Positions 26,628 through 39,437 of a stretch of 64,000 bases of DNA are shown piece after piece. Within the stretch, counting starts at the first letter, position 1, and each line of letters begins with the position of its first letter. The position numbers were made by a program, and so were the translations under genes. Origin of the DNA: Aculops lycopersici (lineage: Eukaryota > Arthropoda > Arachnida > Trombidiformes > Eriophyidae); the NCBI GenBank assembly GCA_015350385.1, contig WNKI01000002.1:3775367-3839366 (forward strand), in the 5' to 3' direction. The notes beneath the pieces are model-generated. The model saw only the letters and a program-made list of their open reading frames with translations. It had not been told where the DNA came from and searched no databases.

Positions 26628-28175
26628 TACTGGCCATCTCGAGTGGTAACTTGGTTCGTGCTCGACCGGCTTCAGTGGTTGTGGTTCGTCATCGAAACCC
26701 GTCGACACTTGTTGTTGTTGTTGTTGCTGCTCAACTGGCTCCACTCGTTGTTGCTCTACTTGCGGTTCGCGCTGTTGTTGGAAGATAGGCTGAGCCACTG
26801 GCGCCGCAGGAATCCTCGACTGCTCAATGATTTCCTGTTGCTGCTCTTGCACAATTTGCTGAGGGGCATACTGTTGCAGTCTAGCCGCTCGGTTAGTTTG
26901 CACTGTTTTGATCTCGGGTTGTTGTTGAATTGGTTGCTGGACGACAGGTGGCTCCACTCGTTCCTGTTGAATTGAAATCTGGGGCTCCTCCACTTGATCC
27001 ACCTTAACTTGTTGTTGCTGTTGTGGTGAGGGCACTTGCTCGACAATGACCGGTTGCCTTGGCTGCTGCTTCACCGGCGACTTGATTGGCGCAACCACTG
27101 GTTGAGGCTCGCGCTCTTGAGTGATCGCCTGTTGTTGTTCAATTTGGGGCTCCTGTCGCACCTGTTGAATTTCTTCTAAAGGCTTATCCTGTTGCTTCAC
27201 CTCGCGCAAAGCTTGAGCAGGCGACTTGAGCACCTGTTGTTCGTGCACCTGTTGTTGTTGTGGTTGTGCTCTCAATGGCTTCAGGTATTGGAACTGATGC
27301 TGCTTTGGTTGGGTGAAAGCGTAGCCCAGTTGTTGTTGTTGTTGTTGTTGTTGTTGCTGCTGCTGAGCCGGCGCCGAGTTCTTGCCACCAGAATCAGCTG
27401 ATCTATGTTGTTGCTGGTGAGATTGTGGTTGCTGCTGGAAGATGTGACCCAAATCACGTTGGCCTCCACCTTGCATATCAAGTGGCAGGAAGGCGGCGTG
27501 CTCTAGGTCGCTGGAGATTGTGTCGAAGATGGACTTCAGTTGACGCTCCAGTTGCAGCGCTTCCGGTTGGTGGCCGCCGCTGGCGTCCAGGCCGAAATCT
27601 TTCAACTCTCGAAGTTTTCCATTCGTATCAATAATCTGCAAGCCAGCTAGAAAATCCTTGTCCACTCCTGAGTCATCAACGTTTTGTTGTTGCTGCTGTT
27701 GATGTTTGGCACTTGCTGGTTGTTGTGGTTGACTTGGTTGTTGTTGCTGTTGGTATTGCTGTTGTTGCTGTTGCTGTGGTTGTTGGCGCACCTGTTGATG
27801 CTGTTGCAATTGGGGCTGTGATCGGTACTGGTTAAAGTTGGCCACTTGTTGCTGGGGTTGGTGCTGAAATCGTTGTGGTTGCGAGAAAAACCTCTGGCTG
27901 TTGGGCGTAAAATTTGGCCTTTGGCTGTATGAATTCTGCGGCGGTTGGTTGAAAAAACCCCTAGGCACCATAATGTTTTGGCCGAATCCAGCGCCATAGT
28001 TGCTAGGTCCCAGCGAGGGCAACATCGGCGGCTGGGGCGGAAGTGGCGCACTTGGAAACGAGGGCATCGAATTCGAGTTCATTGGGCCGTACAATCCCTG
28101 ACTAAATGAGTTTCTAGTGGCTTGAGGTTGTGAGTTGTGGTTGCCACTGCTAAATGCTTGCTGCTGCTGTTGGTG

Positions 28176-28226
<51 letters not shown>

Positions 28227-28337
28227 GAGTGGCGTGTTAACTTGGTAGGCTTGATAGCCAGTCACCTGTTGAATTGTGCTTGAGGCCAGGAGTGTGCCGG
28301 CGAGCACCAAAAAGGTGCAGCCAATTGGTAGGATCAT
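23667..28337 (-). CDS. Secreted Gln-rich protein, 1556 aa
   Basis: I chose the ATG at 28337. The frame is open 19 codons further, but only from a GTG. The chosen start gives a signal peptide (MILPIGCTFLVLAGTLLASS), so the product is probably secreted. Gln dominates throughout in runs mixed with Pro, Glu and Val. A (AAT)n-coded poly-Asn run follows the signal peptide, and a second, shorter Asn run lies near the C-terminus. I see no cysteine in the mature chain. Basic islands interrupt the Gln: GVKGGKLKSTFRKTLNKF, GVKGRKVKVDGPVIRTP and RRKEARQQTAKQVV. An Asn/Ser-rich N-terminal part contains Pro-Phe-Gln motifs. There is no catalytic domain. The design suits a structural extracellular material such as cuticle, eggshell, silk or cement, but which one is unknown. 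The gene has one coding exon; a 5' UTR exon may end near 28421 (GCATCAG|GTAACC on the minus strand). Confidence 0.8.
28177..28226. repeat. (ATT)n microsatellite coding poly-Asn
   Basis: A pure trinucleotide run of about 50 bp, in frame in the large Gln-rich protein, where it encodes roughly 16-17 consecutive Asn. It is probably length-polymorphic. Confidence 0.95.
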
Positions 28338-31300
28338 TGTCTTGGTTCTATGTATTTGTTTGTCTTCTTCCTTCGCTTCGTAGCACCTTAACACTGCTTG
28401 ATGATTGTGATATGATTGGTTACCTGATGCAATTTATTTATTGGTTCTTCTAATTCATGTGGATCGTTAAGATCGATCGATCTTATTGAATTGAATCGAA
28501 TCGATTCGTCGCTATCGACTGAATCCAATTGGATCCTACTTTATTCAAACTAAAATCTAACAACTACCGTTTAAATATCTGTTTAGTGGAGGTCGATAGT
28601 AACTAACTAACCGACAGTGGACTAAGCTAATCGAGTCTTGCTCGCGTTTTCTTGTAAACGGCCGCCACCGACCACTTGTTTGCCTTAACACAAAACGCTT
28701 GAATGGTCAGCAAGAACAAGAACAACTACTGCTAAATCTTCCTGTTGAATTCCAGGTAATGGAACTAATATATTCGCTCTTTGAGTGGCATTAGCCACGA
28801 AGACAAGACGACGACGATGGTGGCTGAGAGTACGGCGGCAGCGGCGGCAATGGTCAAACCGAGAAGGAGGACGATGGATACTGAGAAGGAGAGAACCACG
28901 ACGACAACGATTTGCGGGAATTTGGGAGAAAAATACGCGCGCGTCACTCTCTCTCTCTCTCTCTCGCTGGAGTCGAGGTTCGTGAACGTCCATGTAGCTT
29001 GCCGGTTTACTTTGACTTGACCGCCTTCTCTTGCCGCCCCCACTTTCGCTATTTACTTTGGCCCTCGTCTTCTGCACCTAGCGCGCATGCTCAGTGCACA
29101 GGAAGAGAGAGAAAGTGACTAGAGAAGAGGCAGGTGAGTTCAGATTAGAGTGTGTGCTGCGCGTCTGGCACAACAAGTGGCCACTCTCTATCTCTCTCTC
29201 TTCTTCCCTCTGACTCTTTCATTGGAACTAACTCGATACAGCCAATGGGCAAAGACACACACGCTAGCGAGCGCGTTCCGAGGATCGGCAACAACCTGTA
29301 ACCGATCCTCCACCTTTCATAGCCATCGACCACAAGCTATCTATCTATGTAGCAAGCAGGCAGACGATCTAAGAAGCAGGGAAGCGGGAGGAAGACAACC
29401 TGTTGTCGTGCGCTCACCTCTCAACTTCGAGTCGCTCACCTCGAACTAGATTCTAAACGCGGCGACGGTGGCGCGCACCTGTTGCGCCGGCAACAGGCGA
29501 GTGAGTGAGGTGAATTCATTTGCGCGCTTCTGGCCAATAAGCTTGCTTGTTGCTTGCCCTGGAGTCCGAAAATTGGCTCGCCTGAGAGGAACCGTTGCAT
29601 CGGGATGTAGATGATGTAACTTTTCTCGCCAAATTTTAGCATAAACTTTCTCTCTCTCTCTCTCTCTATCTCTAGCACTAACTTACTTAACTCTCCTCTA
29701 AGTTAAAGAATTCGTGTATCCATTTGTTTGTTTGCTCTGTCCCTCTATCTCTTTATTTAACTCACTTATTGCCGTCATGATGGTCATGTATTATGCATCC
29801 AACGCTTCAACTCCGGTGCCATCTTGTCGCTCATTGAGCGAGTGGCCAATAAAATTCAAACTCACTCTTTCAGACGCTGCCGAGCTCACAGCTCCATCCA
29901 GGAGCACATTTGGTTTTCAAGCGAGATGTTGTCTTTGTTGCAGCTGGCTAGTTGGAGACGAACAACTCTTTTGCCGGTAATTATTATTCCATCCGAATGC
30001 TCATTGTAGCTTTAGTGAGTTCCGTTACTTTGAAGTCTCCATTAGAAAGGAAGAGCGACATGGAGGGGCATTCAATTGGACCATCAGCTTCAAGTGGCAG
30101 CGTCACACAATTGTGGCACAGAGTAACCCGCAGGAGAAGCCTGGTTAGTTAGCTAGCTGGCTGTTTAGTTACGAATGACTCGGGATTGGCGTTGCAAAAT
30201 TTCACAACTCGCCGGAACAGACCACCACCCGAGAATTCGACGAGCTTATGATGCGGGACTTTTCTTCAGGTAAAAACGGAGAGAAGGAGAGAAGTTGCGT
30301 CATTCTCCGAGAGCAAGAATAAGGAGCGTCTTTTACTTTTATGTTGATAGTCGTTGCAATCGTCTGCTCCAACTCCTTGCATTCGATTGGACAGATTGAA
30401 GAAGGAGGAAAAAGTGTGACGCTTCCTCGTAGCAATTTGATCGCACCCGTGGGAGACGTGAGCTGTTGTGTTGTGTTGGGCAGTGTGCAAGTCGTCGAGT
30501 GGGTGAATGGAAAGGGAAAGCTCAAAGGAAGAGGAACAACTTGGGCGGCTTACTCAGCAGGTTGGCTGGACGCAAGTAGCAAGACGGCAACCAGATGACA
30601 ACTGACTCGCCATTAGCCAGCGCGAAGCTCCCATTGCGCAATTAAGTCTTAATTTAGAACTACTACTAACCCCACCAACACCAACACCACCACCACAACC
30701 ACCACACCGAGTGTTACCGGGAGACTTTACCTGTCCATCGCTTGTGGAGTCCAAAGCGAGAAGTAGAGATTCAAATCTCTTTGGCGAATGACGCTTCTCT
30801 CTTATCGGAGATTCAGCGGCGCCACACTCTCCGCGGTTGTGGTCACTTGGAAGCTTCGAAATTCTCACATTATCGACTTGGTGTTACTGGAATCCAAGTC
30901 AAGTTTTAGATTGAGTAGTACGAAGACAAACGATGTCCATTAGCTCACAATCCAAGCTGCCAGCTGCTGACTTATCTTATTCTTCTTTCCTGCCGCCAAC
31001 TAACTCAACTCCTCGAATCCAATCACTGTGCTGGCTAATCCCCGGCGATTATTCAATTCCTTGCCCATTTGTAAGTGTTACTATCACTGTGGCCAGTCAT
31101 TGTCGTAGCAACTACCTGTTGCTAATCTATGCTTTACAAGCTCAACAACCACTGACGCAGATGGCGGCGAAAATTAACAACCTGGCCGGCAGATTTCCCG
31201 TGCCCCGATCACGTTGCTTCTGTTGCCATTACCTCTACCCCTATCTCGCTTCTGATCTCCGGGCCACGACTTTCAAATGGCCGACTAAACTCATTGACCT

Positions 31301-33430
31301 GCCGCTTAAACCCATCGTTTGTGCAGGTAGACCAAATGAGCAACAACTAATAGGCAACATAGCGGCAACATCGTGAGCTTCCGTCTATTTGGCTGACACT
31401 GTGAATAGAGAGTAGAGAATGGAAAATGGGATCAAAGGAAGTGAGAAAAAACCTCCCGCCTTAGATTCACGAGTCACAAAATTCAAGAATTCGCATATTG
31501 GCGTGCAAAATTGTTAATTATTGCCACTTACCATTCTTTTTGCTTGCTTTCACTCTAGGTCTTCCAAGATCTTAGTCCAGAACCTCCGAGTAACTACCTG
31601 TTATTGTTGTTGGCTAGTTGCGTTTGCAGCTGGCCACCAACAAAATTTAGCCAAACTTTCGCTCTCTTTCTTCTCCTCCTCCTTCCTTTTCCTCCATAGC
31701 AAACTTCAGAAGGAAATTGTGTGTCGTGCTTGACGTCGTTGGCATAAGTGGCGAGGGTGTAGAGACAAGGGAGTCATGACTTTTAGCTGCTTTAACAGAT
31801 ATTTAGAAACTATGCAGCAGCAGCTTATCAGGCGCACAACTCAATGGACCAGTTTCTCTTTTGGCAAGACACTCACAGGAGCGCATGAGATTTTGGCTGC
31901 AGGTAAGAGGGAAATTTAAATCACTCATCACTCCATTGGAACCCAGCGAGTCTGTTGCAGATAACTTGATGCATAACGCTCCTCCCGTAGACAATAGCGA
32001 GATAGTTTTGGCGCCAAATTGGTCGATCGGCCATACATTTTTGACTTCCCTCTTTCCAAGTGTCCATTTCCATCTCTCCAGTTTATTGGTCGGGCGATAG
32101 AAAAGTTTCAACTCACCACAAGTTTAGATGGAAAACGAAGCAAATTAGTGACTCACCTAGTGGCTCATGAAACTGTCGAGCTAACGGGATTCCCACACAC
32201 ACACACACACACTCACACACACGAGACACTCTCGTTGTCGTGGTCTTTTGGGTAAGAGTGAGTAATATTCTTGGTTACGGCAACACTTGGCATTTGACAC
32301 GGCTCATCTGGTCAACTATTTGACTAGATGAGCGCCAGTTGCGATACACGCGACTCCTCATCTGATACACTCGTTTACCTGGCGATGACCACTTGTTGGC
32401 ACGGTGGTGGCAGCGACGCCAATTGACGACACAAACCGCAGAAGCGGCAATCACACTTTTCGTAATGATCGCTGACCAGTTGAATTTCCTCGTCCCCTTC
32501 TTTTTGTTGGTTCTTCGTGATCTGTCTCTGCATATTGAGACTACGGAACGATAGCTCGTTAGGTCACACTAACACATCAAGAGGGAGAAATCCGTTTTAG
32601 CTCAGCTGCTAGCCAACTGGCCATCGGATCCGCTGGGCTGGAGAGCTAGTCGTCAATGTCGTCATCAGATTTTTCCCTTGATCCGATTGTCGCATTTGGT
32701 CTAATTTCAACTACGAAACCAGAGCCACAAGTCAGGTGAGCGCTAAGCTCAACTACCAAGTCGTTGTTAGATCCGTTGGGTGCAGTGGCGGCGGCAGTGG
32801 CGGCAGCGCTGACAGGGGCAGCGATAGTGGTGGTGCCAACAACGACAACCTGAAGATTAGGCGGCAACCTGTTACTTGCTGGCCGGCCACCAAGCCAGCG
32901 CGATGATTAATTACCACCACAGCGACTGGCCGCCGATTACGATCGTCTGTTAGTTGGTTGGTCGGTTGGTTATTTAGTTGGTTAGTGGTGATTATTATAT
33001 CATATCGCACAGTTTGTCGGTTACAAATCAGCAGGCCAACCGCACCAATCGCTCCAACCAAAAGCTCTTGCGCGGGAGGAGAAACCAGCTGGCTGTTGTG
33101 GTTGTTGTTGTTACCTGTGGTTGTGGTTTGTCTTTCTATCATCGGTGAGCTCCTTTATTTTCTACGAGAAGAAAACGCGGTAGTGTGTGCGAGTAAAAGG
33201 GAGAGAGAGAGAGACAGACAGACAGGGAGATAGAGATGAAATGAAGGAAGAATGTGATCGGCCATCTGGGAGGCCGACACACCGACTGACTCGTAGTGGC
33301 CGTTCCCTTATCGCTCTGCAGTCATTATCGCCATTGTGGACCCGCGACCATGAGCTATAATGGCGGCCGCAATCGCTAGCTGTAGTTCACATTGTACCAT
33401 TGAGATATCTCTCGGTGGTGTTTTGTTGGA

Positions 33431-33460
33431 GAGCTAGCTAGCTAGCTAGCTAGCTAGCTA
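33431..33460. repeat. (CTAG)n tetranucleotide repeat
   Basis: About seven uninterrupted GCTA units, self-complementary and able to fold into a hairpin. Confidence 0.9.
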
Positions 33461-34215
33461 ACCAACCGACGAGCGAGTAAGTGAGCGGAAGGAGAAAAAG
33501 AGCGTCAAGTTCGCGCCGTTGATCGATGGCCAGCCACTCGACGGCATCACTTTCGAGAGAACAACTGCAAGCGGCTACAACTCAATCAGCCGGAAGGACG
33601 AGCGCAGAGGCTAACGGCTAGCAAGTCAACCCTTTGCCTTTGTGAGTGTGCCTTTTGAAGTTTGCGCCGCCGCTAGCTTAGCAGGTAACTTAAATCCTGG
33701 CCAGCCAACAATCGACTGGCTAGCAAACTCAATGGCCTCGCGCGATGCTTTGTTTTATTCAAACCATCAAAGATCGGCGCATCGTCTCACTCTCGTGAGC
33801 TCGATTCTTGCTCGAGCTGACCCAACCGGCTGGCGGCCAGCCGACCGGCGAGCCAGCGCACAGGTAACTGGACGAGACGACGACGATGACGACTACGACA
33901 TCCTCGCGGCAAAATCCTCTGCCTTTGAGCTGGTTGTTGGTTTTGTGCTCAGTTTTACAGGATAAACTAAACGCCAACTTGAGCGAGCCGAGTTAGTTTA
34001 GCTGGCCACCTGTTGGTTGGCGTCTTGTTTGCCCCCAGTGCGCCGCTACCTAGTTGGCTCGTCAAACTCACTTCCAAGCCAAAGTTTCATCGTCGCCTTG
34101 GTCACTGCAGCCGTGGTTGCCCTAGCTTTACCTGTCCGGTTTGCCGGTGGCCAATCATACGCAGGCGCTACTTTGTTGCCTTCTCCCTACAACTATACCT
34201 GGTGTGGCCACTAGA

Positions 34216-34236
34216 AACAACAACAACAACAACAAC
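34216..34236. repeat. (CAA)n microsatellite
   Basis: A short run of seven CAA units in non-coding sequence. Confidence 0.8.
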
Positions 34237-37200
34237 AGCATCAACCAAAAAGAGCAAAAACAACAGAGGGCAAGCCAATTGTTGCTAGAAAGCCAACAAG
34301 TTTGGGAGTGATAAGCGTGCAGTTGGGTGAGAGTGGAAGTGGAGGTGGAAGTGAAATATATGCAAACTCCTCGCGGTTCTCGGGTCGACTCCTTGCGGCT
34401 TGTTGGTTGAGTCGTGGATTGGAGTTGGTACAGTTGGATTCAGATTTGGACTCGAAAGTTTGAGTTGGACTCCGGCCACTTGAATATCACAGCCGCATCG
34501 CCGACATTGCATCGCATTACGAAGCGTATAACATCTTATTGGTCGCTTTGATTCTAGCCGCTCACGCGCGTGAGTTTGCTGATTGAAAAATTAGCGGCCA
34601 CCAGGACGGCGGCCAGGTGAGCCGCTGCCTGGTTGTTGGTGTAAATTCGGGCGAGCAAACACACGAGTAAAGAGCATAGAATCGGTTAGCACGCTGTGTG
34701 TTTGTGTGTGGTGCAGCAAAGTCCATAGCCGACGAGAGTCCGAGTAAACGATGACGTCGACGAGATGCACGCAGAGCAACAAGTGGCCGTATCTCAAGTC
34801 GGAAAAACTTTTACTCCTCGCTGGTCGCTACTCCAGCTCAAGAGCTTGCCAGTGAGAAGGACACAGAGCGAAGGAGAGGAGGAGAAAAACTCCCACTGAA
34901 CATTGAAGTTGCGTAACATCATTGAGTTTAGGGCCGACTCGAAGCGGCGCGATTCTGTGTGTCAGTTTCACTGTCTGTGTAATTTAACCTTTATGAAGAC
35001 GACAACGACGATGTGGACGCAACCGTCCGAGTCAACAACATCTACCAACCAAGACGACCACCAACATAATGTTGGTTGGCGAGACCGAGAAGCGCGTTTG
35101 ATAATGGAATGCAAATAAGTCGGATGTTCCTCTCTCACTCTCGCTAGCTAGCTTGCCGACCAGCAAGCTGACCGGCAAGAATCTCGCCAAACAACCGGAA
35201 AGTGGCGCTCGAAACAAGCACCACTTTGCAACTAGGAAAGTTACGCTCTCTTCTTCCTAGATGCGACCTCTTGGCCAACTTTTTGTCGTCCCTTCACCAC
35301 AAATAGTAAGTAGTGAATAATAAGTATTTAGCTTGAGATTTAGACTTTTTTAAAACTCGTGGTTGCATTTATATTTATATCAAAAACCAGCAACAACTTT
35401 CGGCGGCTAATCATGTGATGAGCAGCGAACGAGAGCTCAGTTTTAAACTACTATTCATTGGACGACATTAATATCAAGGTTATCGCAGGTATGATCTAAT
35501 GGTTCGGTTGTGGCCATACAATAACACGACCTTAACGTCATTGAATTTCCATATCTTCCGATCCGTTTCTCTCCTCTTCATTTTGATCAACTACTTGTTG
35601 CTAATGAGCGGCTCTACGAAATCTCGTAGCCATTTCACGGTAAATTTTCTCCAGCAATACAACGACTCGCCCACTCGAATCTCGCGATAATTTTTCACCT
35701 TAGACTTCTTCACTTTCTCTCTCTTTCAAGAGAAAAGCAGAGGGATTATATCAACAAGTCGACGCGGCTCGCGAGCTTGTTAGTCTTGGTCATCCTCGTA
35801 CTAAATATCAAACAATTAGGCCAGGCAGTTTGACGTTGGAATGTCGCTGGTTAGTCTCAGCGTCTAGCTAACCGCAAGGTCGTCGACTCTGGGAGTTGTG
35901 CTCGCCGTCGAGAGTGAGCGAGAGGTTTCCACTATCTAATCGGCCGCTCGCTAGCTCTTTTGCATGCCAGCTCACCTGAGATTGTTGGAAGTGTTTTTTT
36001 CTCCTGCAACTTGCCAGGTGACTTTTGTCGTCTGCGGTGAAGTCGCTGAATATCGCAAACCGAAAACTCAAACGCCAGAAGCCACCTGTTGGATGACGGG
36101 TGCAAACCGGCAAGTTCAAGTCGACCAACTTTCTTTCACTCCTGCTAGTGAAAGAAAGTGAAACTGCCCGCTATTCATTTGGTCCAATGCCATCGGCAGT
36201 TTAATTGTCTTCCCATCGTTTGCATTGATATGATGTCTCTATCCAAGTCCATCGCTTGCCGATCAATTCATCCATCCATCCATTCATCTATCGATCGATC
36301 GATCGATCGTTTTATCGAGCTCGTGACAATTTAATTCAAATAACCGACTAGAAAGTAAAGAGTTAAAATTTGCATGCGGCCACCACGATAAACTGATGAC
36401 TTTGAACTTTGGCTCAACTAACACACGATTTCAATGGACCATTTTGGATGGTCAGCCCACCAAACAGCCGATTGCTAACCACCACCACCTCCCTCATTTT
36501 ATCGCAAATCGAGTTTATCGTCATTCTTACCAAGGCAGGTGCTTTGTTAGCAGTTTAAATTTTTACGCCAAACGGGCTTGGATAAACGGAAACGCGCGAG
36601 CACTTCTAGTCCGTTTCGACTTCGCAGCCGGGTTTGTTTTATCCAAGTTCCAGTCCAGTCGGCTGGTGTGTGAGTTAGTTAGCCAAAAATTGTGTTGCAG
36701 TGGTTTATCATATAGCAATGGCAATAGCAAAAGCAACAAGAGCCGAGAAAGTCGAGATTATAATGTGTTTACAATGCAATAAAAACTAGTTGGCTACGTT
36801 CCTGGCACCCCAACAGCAAATGGTAAAATAAATCTTCTTCCCTCGCTTTGGTTGGAATGTTGTTTGCTGGAAATATCAACAGGTGCATTCATGCTGTTTG
36901 CTTTGCGCCTTGACAACAATAACTTATCGTCCACTTGAAGTGCAATTCTAAGAGCGTCTCAATTAACTGTGAAAATTTCATTGTTTCTCTTTTTCCACCC
37001 ATTCAATAGCAGTATAAAATGAAGCAAAGAAACAAGCTGATGATAGAGAAATAGTGGCTATAATTGTAACTAATTTGAGATAAGAATCAAAGGGAGGGAA
37101 GTGAAATGATACTTGGTATTAAATAGAGAAAAAGAGAGAGTTCAGTTTAGTTTGGGAATCAACAGGCTTCATTGAATTTGGCTCAAATTGGTTCAATGTT

Positions 37201-39375
37201 AACCCCCAATATACAGAAACAGACACCTGTTTTACCGTTGGGTTTGCTATTCTTTCTTTGCATCCACAATTTCGAAACATTGACGACGTCACACGAGTCC
37301 TCAGACTCCCTACTAGTTATTTACATCTAACCAATGTGATGATTCGAATCGGGAAGTAACTGATGCATCAGGTTGCATCACTTGGGCAATTTTGAAACTC
37401 CTAACTTACTGCAGACGAGACAAGTCGACGGGCGAGATGAAAATTGAATCTTGCCAGCGAGACCAACAAATTGGTCGGACGAGTGGTTGTTGCTCTCAAC
37501 ATGACTTAAGTTTTGTTTTTCTTTTTGCTCCATGGCGGCGGCGGCGGAGGCAGAGGTGACGCCGGAAAATAAAAAGGAGTGAAAGTATCAGTAAGAATCG
37601 AGTTGTGGCTAAAGGTGGACTATAAATCTAATTTATAGCCTCTGCTGCAAACCCTTCGCCTAGTTTTGCTTAATAAACCAAGCGTCGCTTGTGCTCTCGA
37701 GTAGTCGTGCAAGATACATTACTCCTTGGCGGCGGCATGTCTCATCGTGATTTATGCAATTCAGGTTGGCAGCTCACTAAGAAATTGGAGTGGCGAGGCG
37801 AGAGTTTGCTAGTTAAGTTTTTCAGTTGGTTGCAATGCGGTTTTTGCGGCGCAGTTCTTTCAATTTATTCGAAATTGGAAGAATGAAAGGAATACCAAAT
37901 AGCAGCGGTGCAACAAGTGGTGATTTTCAAGATACATGGCAAATTCATTTTGCGTCGTAGGATAAGAACGATCTCACTTCAAGTCACCCCTTGATTCTCG
38001 CTAGCGCCTCGAGTGCTCTGCTATCGTTTTTGCTGATCTTGCCGCCGAAGCCACTACAAAAATTTACCTGCTGCTTGTATTTTAATCATCTTCCGTTCAT
38101 TTACAAATTGTTTAAATGTATTCCAGGTAATACTTTTCAATCCTAGAATCATGAGCCATAAGGTGGTTCTCGGGAGGAGGGGGAAGGTCGAAGTCGAGAG
38201 GTCGATGAGCTCCCCGGCTTCCGCCCATTGGCTTCATTGGGTTGATTTAGAATACACTTTTTGGGCCAACATCAAGCCTCATGAATTTGCAACTAAGTGA
38301 ATCATCAAGTGTCGGATCTGAGCTGACTATCCTTTGGTCTCTCTAGTAAGTGAAATTACGTAACAACAACAATCAATTAACTCAGTTGAAACGGCCGCGG
38401 CCTCCGCTGCCGCCGATTCAATTGCCAATTGTATCAGCGGCATATATAAATTGAATCTTTTAGCTTTTATCTACCAAAGCCGCTTGCAAGTGAATGGTCG
38501 GAGCAAGTTGGTTAGATGAATTGGTGATTTAAAAACCACCATCACCACGACCAAGATAACTCAATTGAAAGATAAACAATCCAACCACCTGGTAAAGGTA
38601 AAAATCTACATTCTCGCATTCGAGACCGAGTTCTAGCCAACAGCAACAGTAGCCGCAACAACAATCGCCGCTTACCTGGCCAGCCGATCTGACCGGATGG
38701 TCGGCAAGTCGCCAGCCTAAGCCAGTTGATGACCCGTTGAATCCGTTTCATTGGCTTTCAATTTACCTAACCAAACTCGCGCACTAGCAAGACTATTTAC
38801 CTGGATAACAACAACAACACATCGCACATCTACCTGAGCAAACCAAACTAACAGTACAATCAACTCGCTACGCGATGATAATTGACCAGCGCGCGCGCGA
38901 TGATGGAGCGGATGAGTCAATCGTTGGCTAGGTAAGCGAGCTAGTCAGTCAGTCAGTCGATGAAAGTGACCGAATAAAAGCGACGACGAAAGTATCGATG
39001 GCCAGCTCATTGGCACACTAGTCAACCAAAGGAAAAAGTCGACTGGCAGTAGTTGGTTGTTACTTTTAACCGGTGGTTGGCCAGCGAGTCAAACGGAGAG
39101 TCAGTAAACTCTAAAGCTAGCCAACCTGCAAGTCAAAGTCCAAGAGTCTGGTGGTCAAGTGCAAAAATACTATTGTGCGGTTTATGCTTGAGAAACTTTC
39201 TCGACAGTGATTGTTGTCATTGTAGCAACACTAACAACAACAATAATAATGATAATGGTTGCACCATCTTTCACTCTCGTAAACTCCAAATCAGTCCTCT
39301 TTTTCTAGTTACATTTGACTTTCTTGCTGTCCAGTCAGGGGGTCAGGTAGATGGCGATGATATTGAATCGCTATT

Positions 39376-39381
39376 TTTATT
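39376..39381 (-). terminator. Polyadenylation signal AATAAA of Sec6
   Basis: TTTATT on the plus strand is AATAAA on the minus strand, about 57 bp after the Sec6 stop codon. That would give a short 3' UTR. The spacing and canonical hexamer make this the likely signal. Confidence 0.6.
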
Positions 39382-39437
39382 CAAGTTCATTAGTTCAACC
39401 AAACTAATGTAAGTTTAAATTACATTCAAACTTCTCA

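Larger units (their letters stand above)
28338..39375. other. Long non-coding stretch, no supportable gene
   Basis: About 11 kb between the 5' end of the large Gln-rich gene and the 3' end of Sec6, both on the minus strand. The left part should hold the Gln-rich gene's promoter. I found no conserved protein content on either strand. Visible elements are a CGCTAGGTG-type site (29075-29083), CAACARGTGG sites (29171, 32399, 34006, 34777, 36082, 37911), a (CA)n run near 32196, a (CTAG)n run at 33431-33460, a (CAA)n run at 34216-34236 and an (ATCG)n run near 36285-36308. Confidence 0.4.

Noticed and set aside
24225..27401. Long Leu-rich plus-strand ORFs that look like membrane proteins
   Set aside because: They are antisense to CAG/CAA codon runs of the Gln-rich gene; CTG and TTG on the other strand read as Leu.
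28338..28394. Upstream extension of the large Gln-rich gene to 28394
   Set aside because: The extension starts at GTG and would bury the signal peptide; the ATG at 28337 gives a standard secretory start.
28765..29043. Minus-strand ORF with a hydrophobic Val/Leu/Ala run
   Set aside because: It lies in simple-sequence GAC/GAG-rich DNA, overlaps ORFs in other frames, and has no splice or family support.
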